Shown here: positions 59,801-64,000 of the stretch, one piece after another
How the letters are laid out: each line of letters starts with the position of its first letter
How positions within the stretch are numbered: the first letter of the stretch is position 1
Assembly (NCBI GenBank): GCA_020723485.1
Contig: DYIU01000001.1
Coordinates: 1,003,779-1,067,778 of the forward strand
Source of the DNA: Acidimicrobium ferrooxidans
GTDB lineage: Bacteria > Actinomycetota > Geothermincolia > Fen-727 > Anoxymicrobiaceae
Direction: 5' to 3'
DNA length: 64,000 nucleotides
Position numbers and translations under genes: made by a program
Notes under the pieces: generated by a model
Database searches by the model: none
What the model was told of the DNA's origin: nothing
Seen by the model: only the letters and a program-made list of their open reading frames with translations

Positions 59801-60676
59801 ATGAGATGCGGAAAGAAGACCATCGCGGGGATAGCGCTCGTGGCGGCCGCGGCGTCACTCGTACTGACCGTGGTGCTCGGTGGATGCGGCGGGGGTGGTC
59901 TCTCGGGAACGGTTACCGCGTCCGGGTCGACCACCGTCCAGCCACTGGCCCAGGCGGCCGCTGAGAAATTCATGGAGGAGAACCCGGACGTGACCGTGAC
60001 CGTCCAGGGAGGCGGTTCGAGCACCGGGATAACCCAGGTGAGCGAAGGAGCGGTTGACATTGGTGACTCCTCGCGAGAGCTCAAGCCCGAAGAAGAAGGC
60101 AAGAGCCTAGTGGACAACAAGATCGCCTACGACATCATCGCGATGATAGTCAACCCGGACATATCCGTGTCCAACCTGACCGCCGAGGAGGCCAAGAAGA
60201 TATTCATCGGCGAGATCGCCAACTGGAGCGAGGTCGGCGGGCCTGACGAAGAGATAGTCGTGGTCATCCGCGACGAAGCCTCCGGCACGCGCGAGATGTT
60301 CGACGAGAAGGTGCTCGGCAGCAAGAAAGACGCGCCGGTGAAGCCGGTGTCGGGCGCCCAGGAAGCCGGCAGCAACGGCATCATGAGGGAGAAGGTCGCT
60401 TCCACCCCGAACGCAATCGGCTATGTCTCTTATGGGTATCTCGACAAGTCGGTCAAGGCGCTCGAACTGGACAGCGTCAAGCCGACCCTCGAGAACGCCC
60501 TCAACGAGTCTTACCCGCTCGGGAGGTACCTGCACATGTTCACCAAGGGCGAGCCTGAAGGGGCGAACAAGGCGTACATAGACTACGTACTCTCCGACAC
60601 TTTCCAGACTGACGTAGTCTCGAAGGAGTACATCCCTATTGCCGAGACGGAGGAGTCCGGCTCACAGACCGAATAG
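59801..60676 (+). CDS. pstS: Phosphate ABC transporter substrate-binding lipoprotein
   Basis: ATG 59801 follows AAGGAGGG at about six bases; the longer frame from 59762 is unsupported. The 291-residue protein has a lipobox VVLGGC near residue 28 and PstS ligand segments SGSTTVQPLAQ, GGGSSTGITQVSEGAVDIGD, FIGEIANWSEVGG and IRDEASGTREMF. It captures phosphate outside the membrane for PstCA. The sequence GTTTGTT occurs twice upstream (59692, 59738) and might be part of a phosphate-control site, but this is weak. Confidence 0.95.
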   Translation: MRCGKKTIAGIALVAAAASLVLTVVLGGCGGGGLSGTVTASGSTTVQPLAQAAAEKFMEENPDVTVTVQGGGSSTGITQVSEGAVDIGDSSRELKPEEEGKSLVDNKIAYDIIAMIVNPDISVSNLTAEEAKKIFIGEIANWSEVGGPDEEIVVVIRDEASGTREMFDEKVLGSKKDAPVKPVSGAQEAGSNGIMREKVASTPNAIGYVSYGYLDKSVKALELDSVKPTLENALNESYPLGRYLHMFTKGEPEGANKAYIDYVLSDTFQTDVVSKEYIPIAETEESGSQTE

Positions 60677-60761
60677 CACCGGCCCCATGTCAGAGTAGGG
60701 GCGGACTCCATTCCGGACCCCGCCCCGCTCACCCCTCAATTTCGCTGGAGGTACGGGGGAT

Positions 60762-61613
60762 TTGATCGACAGGGAGTGGGTAGTAAAGAGAGTGCTCTGG
60801 GTCCTGGCCATGGTCGTAGTGGTCGGGATACTCCTCATTGTGGGCTACGTCACCCAGGCGGCCCTGCCCGCCATCACCAAGGTCGGCCCGTTCAACCTGC
60901 TTGGGACCAACTGGGACCCTTCGTCCGGCCACTACGGTATCACCATCTTCATAGTAGGCACTCTTCTGACCACCCTCGGGGGCCTTCTCATCGGAGCTCC
61001 TCTGGGCCTGGTGACGGCGGTGTTCCTCACAGAGATAGCTCCCAAGCGGGCCGCGTCGGTAGTAACGAGGGGTGTCGAGCTCCTGGCGGGCATTCCATCG
61101 ATAGTACTGGGATGGTTGGGACTCATCCTGCTGCTCCCGTGGATACGGAAGCTGACTGGGACTCAAGGGACCGGGATCCTGGCGGCGTCGATAATCCTCG
61201 GGATAATGATAATGCCGACCATCACCACTATAGCCAAAGACGCTCTCGAGGCCGTTCCATCCGACTACCGCCTCGGATCGCTCGGGCTCGGGGCAACGCG
61301 CTGGCAGACGATCTGGCGCGTGACGGTACCCGCCGCGCGGGGCGGGTTGCTCGTCGCCGTTGTGCTCGGTATGGGGCGTGCCGTAGGGGAGACCATGGCT
61401 GTGGCCCTGGTCATAGGGCCGGCGACCGCTTTCCCGAAGTCCCTTACCACGCCGACTCATACCCTGACCACAAAGATACTCATGGAGATGGGCGAGTCCG
61501 CCGGAGTACAGCGCTCCGCGCTGTTCTTCATGGCGCTGGCGTTGCTGCTCATAGCGGTATTGCTCATATCCCTGGTCAGGATCGCTTCACGAAAGAAGGC
61601 GTACGCAAGATGA
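60762..61613 (+). CDS. pstC: Phosphate ABC transporter permease PstC
   Basis: The 283-residue protein starts at TTG 60762 and has six membrane helices. The EAA loop is LGATRWQTIWRVTVPAARGG, and the flanking GRAVGETMAVALVIG fits PstC. It forms the channel with PstA. A long alternative frame runs through the whole gene into pstA but is a shadow. The stop overlaps the pstA start by 4 bases. Confidence 0.94.
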   Translation: MIDREWVVKRVLWVLAMVVVVGILLIVGYVTQAALPAITKVGPFNLLGTNWDPSSGHYGITIFIVGTLLTTLGGLLIGAPLGLVTAVFLTEIAPKRAASVVTRGVELLAGIPSIVLGWLGLILLLPWIRKLTGTQGTGILAASIILGIMIMPTITTIAKDALEAVPSDYRLGSLGLGATRWQTIWRVTVPAARGGLLVAVVLGMGRAVGETMAVALVIGPATAFPKSLTTPTHTLTTKILMEMGESAGVQRSALFFMALALLLIAVLLISLVRIASRKKAYAR

Positions 61614-62554
61614 ACGGCAGCGCACAGGCTGAATCGACTTCCAGGATCCTGGTCGCGGGCTCCGAGACTCTGAGGAGGCGCGAGGACAGGGCCAGGCGTA
61701 CCGACAGGGTGGGGACCATGGCCGTGTGGGCGACCGCCATGGTGGGCCTCGGCCTGCTGGGTCTCATAGTGGCGGCGATTTGTTACTACGGGCTCCTGAC
61801 TGCCCTGGACCCGAGCTTTGTATTCGGCATGCCTGAGACGATGGATGCGGGGGGTGGGATTTTCCCGATGGTCTTTTCTTCGTTCTACCTAGCGGTGCTG
61901 ACCTCGATAATGGTGCTTCCCGTAGGAGTCGGCGCGGCGATATACATGTCGGAGTACGCGCGCGAGGGGTTCATGACGCGGACCGTACGCTTCGGGGCCG
62001 ACGTCCTCACGACCATACCGTCCATCGTGTTCGGCATCTTCGGCCTGGTGTTCTTCGTCACGTTCATGGGGCTCGGGTACTCTCTTCTCGCCGGGGCGCT
62101 TCTGATGACATTGCTCAACCTGCCAACGGTCATGAGGACCGCAGAGGAATCCATACGGGCGGTGCCCCACTCCTACAGGGAGGCCTCGATGGGCCTGGGG
62201 GCGACCCGCTGGTACACCGTGCGGAAGGTCATCCTTCCGAGCGCGATGCCCGGCATCACGACGGGCGCGATACTGACTCTTGGAAGGATAGTGGGGGAGA
62301 GCGCGGCGATAGTCTACACGGTCGGGATATTCTCGAGCAGGGTCCCGTGGTCGCCCTTGAAGCCCGCTGCTCCCATGGCGGGCAACATCTGGTACCTCTT
62401 CACCGAGGGAGGGGCGCTCATCCCCGACTGGCTGAAGATAGCGAGTGGGCAGGCGGCTTTCCTGCTGCTGGTGGTGCTCGCGTTCAACATGCTCGCGAGG
62501 TTTATAGCCTGGATCTACAAACGGAAGACCAGGACGGAGGCCAGGTTCTGTTGA
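61610..62554 (+). CDS. pstA: Phosphate ABC transporter permease PstA
   Basis: The 314-residue protein begins at ATG 61610, overlapping pstC. It has six membrane helices, the loop LGATRWYTVRKVILPSAMPG and the PstA pattern GRIVGESAAIVYTVG. A soluble N-terminal extension of about 40 residues is charged (RRREDRARRTDR). No pstB ATPase or phoU gene follows; the next gene is a response regulator, so the ATPase must be encoded elsewhere. Confidence 0.94.
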   Translation: MNGSAQAESTSRILVAGSETLRRREDRARRTDRVGTMAVWATAMVGLGLLGLIVAAICYYGLLTALDPSFVFGMPETMDAGGGIFPMVFSSFYLAVLTSIMVLPVGVGAAIYMSEYAREGFMTRTVRFGADVLTTIPSIVFGIFGLVFFVTFMGLGYSLLAGALLMTLLNLPTVMRTAEESIRAVPHSYREASMGLGATRWYTVRKVILPSAMPGITTGAILTLGRIVGESAAIVYTVGIFSSRVPWSPLKPAAPMAGNIWYLFTEGGALIPDWLKIASGQAAFLLLVVLAFNMLARFIAWIYKRKTRTEARFC

Positions 62555-62602
62555 GATGTCCCGTGGTAATCTTGTCTTGTAGGAAAGGACGGAGGTCGCG
62601 CC

Positions 62603-63295
62603 GTGACCAGAATCCTCGTCATCGAAGATGAGAAGCCGATGGCCGAGTCGATCAAGTACAGCCTCGAAAAAGAGGGTTACGAGACTGGCCTCGCGTTCGA
62701 TGGCCCGAGCGGCTGGCGGATGTTCGAGGAGGAGCACTTCGACCTCCTCATACTTGATCTTATGCTTCCCGGATTGGATGGCCTTGAGATATGCAAGAAG
62801 GTAAGGCAGGCCGGCGAAGTGCCGGTCATAATGCTAACGGCGAAGGACTCCGAACTGGACAAGGTGCTGGGGCTCGAACTGGGCGCGGATGATTACCTCA
62901 CCAAGCCTTTCGGCATGAGGGAACTGCTGGCGCGCACTAGGGCGGTGCTCCGGAGGACGTCCCGGGTCCCCACGGAGGCGCAGTCTCCCCGAGTCCTCGA
63001 AGGGGGCGACGTCTCTATAGACACGGGGCGCCACGAGGTGACGGTCCGCGGAGAGGTGGTGGAGGTCCCGCTCATCGAGTACCGCCTGCTGCAGCTGTTC
63101 CTCAAGAATCCCGGCAGGGTGCTGACACGTGAGCACCTCACCAACGTCGGCTGGGAAGGCGAGTTCTACAGCCAGGGCAAGGCCCTCGACGTTCATATCC
63201 GACGACTGAGGGAGAAGGTCGAGGAGGACCCCGCCAGCCCGCGGCGCGTAATCACGGTCAGAGGAGTCGGTTATCGCTTTGAGCCCCGGACCTGA
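62603..63295 (+). CDS. OmpR/PhoB-family response regulator
   Basis: The 230-residue protein has a receiver domain with Asp-rich ILVIEDEKPM, phospho-acceptor Asp52 in LLILDLMLPG and the conserved Lys in YLTKPFGM. A winged-helix DNA-binding domain follows (RLLQLFLKNPGRVLTREHL, VHIRRLREKVEEDP, GVGYRFEPR). It likely controls the phosphate genes just upstream, as PhoB does, though no sensor kinase gene is present in the window. The start is GTG 62603 after GGACGGAGG. Its end overlaps the arsenate reductase gene by 17 bases. Confidence 0.94.
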   Translation: MTRILVIEDEKPMAESIKYSLEKEGYETGLAFDGPSGWRMFEEEHFDLLILDLMLPGLDGLEICKKVRQAGEVPVIMLTAKDSELDKVLGLELGADDYLTKPFGMRELLARTRAVLRRTSRVPTEAQSPRVLEGGDVSIDTGRHEVTVRGEVVEVPLIEYRLLQLFLKNPGRVLTREHLTNVGWEGEFYSQGKALDVHIRRLREKVEEDPASPRRVITVRGVGYRFEPRT

Positions 63296-63719
63296 AGCAG
63301 AAGCCCCGAGAAAAAGCGTCCTGTTCCTGTGTGTCGAGAACGCGTGCCGCTCGCAGATGGCTGAGGGCTTCCTGAGGGAGATGGCCCCGGAGTCCTTCGA
63401 GGCGGCGAGCGCAGGGGCGGAAGCCGGTTCATTGAACCCGATGGCAATGTCGGTGATGGCAGAAACAGGGATTGACATCTCTGCCCAGCGGAGTAAGCCC
63501 GTCACGGAGTTCGAGGGCCGGAAGTTCGACTACGTGATAACGGTCTGCGGTGGAGACACCTGCCCCTCCTTCACCGGCACCGCGGTCCACAGGGAGACCT
63601 GGGACGTCGGAGACCCCGCGGCCGTTGAGGGTGACAAGGAGCGCATCGTTGAGGCCTTTCGAAGAGCACGTGACGAGATTCGCGAGCGAGTGTCCCGCTT
63701 CATCGAGCGGCAAACCTGA
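63279..63719 (+). CDS. arsC: Arsenate reductase, thioredoxin-coupled low-molecular-weight phosphatase type
   Basis: The 146-residue protein has the P-loop LCVENACRSQMAEG, with Cys18 and Arg24 in the Cx5R phosphatase signature, and the second redox pair Cys90/Cys95 in ITVCGGDTCPSF. WDVGDPAAVEGD supplies the catalytic Asp. Cys in these three places marks thioredoxin-dependent ArsC rather than a plain tyrosine phosphatase. TTG 63279 is the only usable start and lies inside the response regulator gene. It reduces arsenate entering through phosphate transporters, which fits its place after pstSCA. Confidence 0.88.
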   Translation: MSPGPEAEAPRKSVLFLCVENACRSQMAEGFLREMAPESFEAASAGAEAGSLNPMAMSVMAETGIDISAQRSKPVTEFEGRKFDYVITVCGGDTCPSFTGTAVHRETWDVGDPAAVEGDKERIVEAFRRARDEIRERVSRFIERQT

Positions 63720-63821
63720 CGCCACCAGTACGGGTTCGCACCCGTTGCTATGTCCATTGCTCCGGCCCGAACCCGATTGACACTCCCTATTATTTCGGTG
63801 AGACTGAGGCCGTCTTGGTTA

Positions 63822-63827
63822 TATAAT
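63822..63827 (+). promoter_or_regulatory. -10 box before the third corrinoid gene
   Basis: A perfect TATAAT lies 37 bases before ATG 63865 in an AT-rich stretch. No good -35 is found at 17 bases (TGAGAC at 63799-63804); a TTGACA at 63777 is too distant. Confidence 0.45.
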
Positions 63828-63864
63828 GAATCCGGTCATTTCGGACCGATACAAGGAGGCACGG

Positions 63865-64000
63865 ATGGGGGACCAACTCGCCAAGGTGAAGACGTCCGTT
63901 TCGGAGCTCGACCTGGACGCGATAGCGCCGTCCGTGCAGGAGGCGCTTGACGCCGGAGAGGAGCCCGCGCTCATCCTCGCCAACATGGCGGACGGCATGG
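63865..64000 (+). CDS. Corrinoid (B12)-binding methyltransferase protein, third copy, 3'-truncated
   Basis: ATG 63865 follows AAGGAGG by five bases. The 45 visible residues (ending ALILANMADGM) match the N-terminal helical cap of MtbC/MttC-like corrinoid proteins: VQEALDAGEEPALILANMAD resembles the cap helices of the two complete copies. The B12 domain lies beyond the window, so the assignment rests on the cap alone. Confidence 0.68.
   Translation, partial: MGDQLAKVKTSVSELDLDAIAPSVQEALDAGEEPALILANMADGM

Noticed and set aside
60776-62554. A 592-codon open frame covering pstC and pstA
   Set aside because: Its first 278 codons run out of frame through pstC and encode a low-complexity, Ser/Arg/His-rich product. 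Only the last 314 codons are pstA.
63777-63827. TTGACA at 63777 as the -35 of the TATAAT at 63822
   Set aside because: The 39-base gap is far outside normal spacing.

Overview
The window is GC-rich, densely coded DNA from what looks like an anaerobic or facultative, deep-branching member of the Actinomycetota. That placement is inferred from gene content and base composition only. The clues are a Ni-CODH-family catalytic subunit, a 2-oxoacid:ferredoxin oxidoreductase, a double-cubane-type anaerobic reductase, corrinoid/UroD-type methyltransfer genes, several acyl-CoA dehydrogenases, a Ku/LigD end-joining set, a PHP-type PolX and frequent GTG/TTG starts. About 57 protein genes are supported. 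I see no rRNA, tRNA, CRISPR array, insertion sequence or phage gene. No gene-free stretch exceeds 300 bases; the longest are 2550-2830 (structured leader), 41637-41912 (only a TAGAAT -10 box seen) and 59526-59800 (one repeat).

Layout. 1-10.7 kb: aminotransferase end, a CooS-like protein lacking one expected cluster cysteine, a eukaryote/archaeal-type signal peptidase, an enoyl-CoA hydratase, a CrtC/AttH-like protein, lipoproteins, the double-cubane reductase and an MFS transporter. 10.8-16 kb: a three-gene operon of a PEP-synthase/rifampin-phosphotransferase-like dikinase, a CrtC-like protein and an FAD oxidoreductase. 17-21.3 kb: a paired (catalytic plus non-catalytic) acyl-CoA dehydrogenase, an esterase and a TetR regulator with a perfect palindromic operator over its own promoter. 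21.3-26.5 kb: secreted or membrane phosphoesterases and a hydrolase. 26.6-34 kb, all minus strand: M24 peptidase, SCP2 protein, MacB-type ABC exporter, KorAB, acyl-CoA dehydrogenase. 34.2-41 kb: phytoene-desaturase-like oxidoreductase, then a copper module (SHOCT membrane protein, HMA-DsbD-cupredoxin fusion, CopB ATPase). 43-48.3 kb: RRM protein with an attenuator-like leader, then ligase-Ku-polymerase for end joining. 48.3-53 kb: a 162-bp MITE-like element, a second phytoene-desaturase-like gene, PolX, polysaccharide deacetylase. 53.4-59.5 kb: SAM methyltransferase, then two modules each pairing a corrinoid protein with a UroD-like methyltransferase, plus AKR and DUF1638. 59.8-64 kb: pstSCA, an OmpR-type response regulator, arsenate reductase and the start of a third corrinoid protein.

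The genes suggest an organism that handles acyl-CoA and isoprenoid-like lipids, runs ferredoxin-linked anaerobic metabolism and moves methyl groups through corrinoid proteins. A dispersed palindrome with the core GGGGTCAGGTCA occurs seven times between genes, and a second family (GGGGTCACGTCTGAT) occurs once as an inverted pair. Two genes appear to start on non-standard codons (CTG and ATC).
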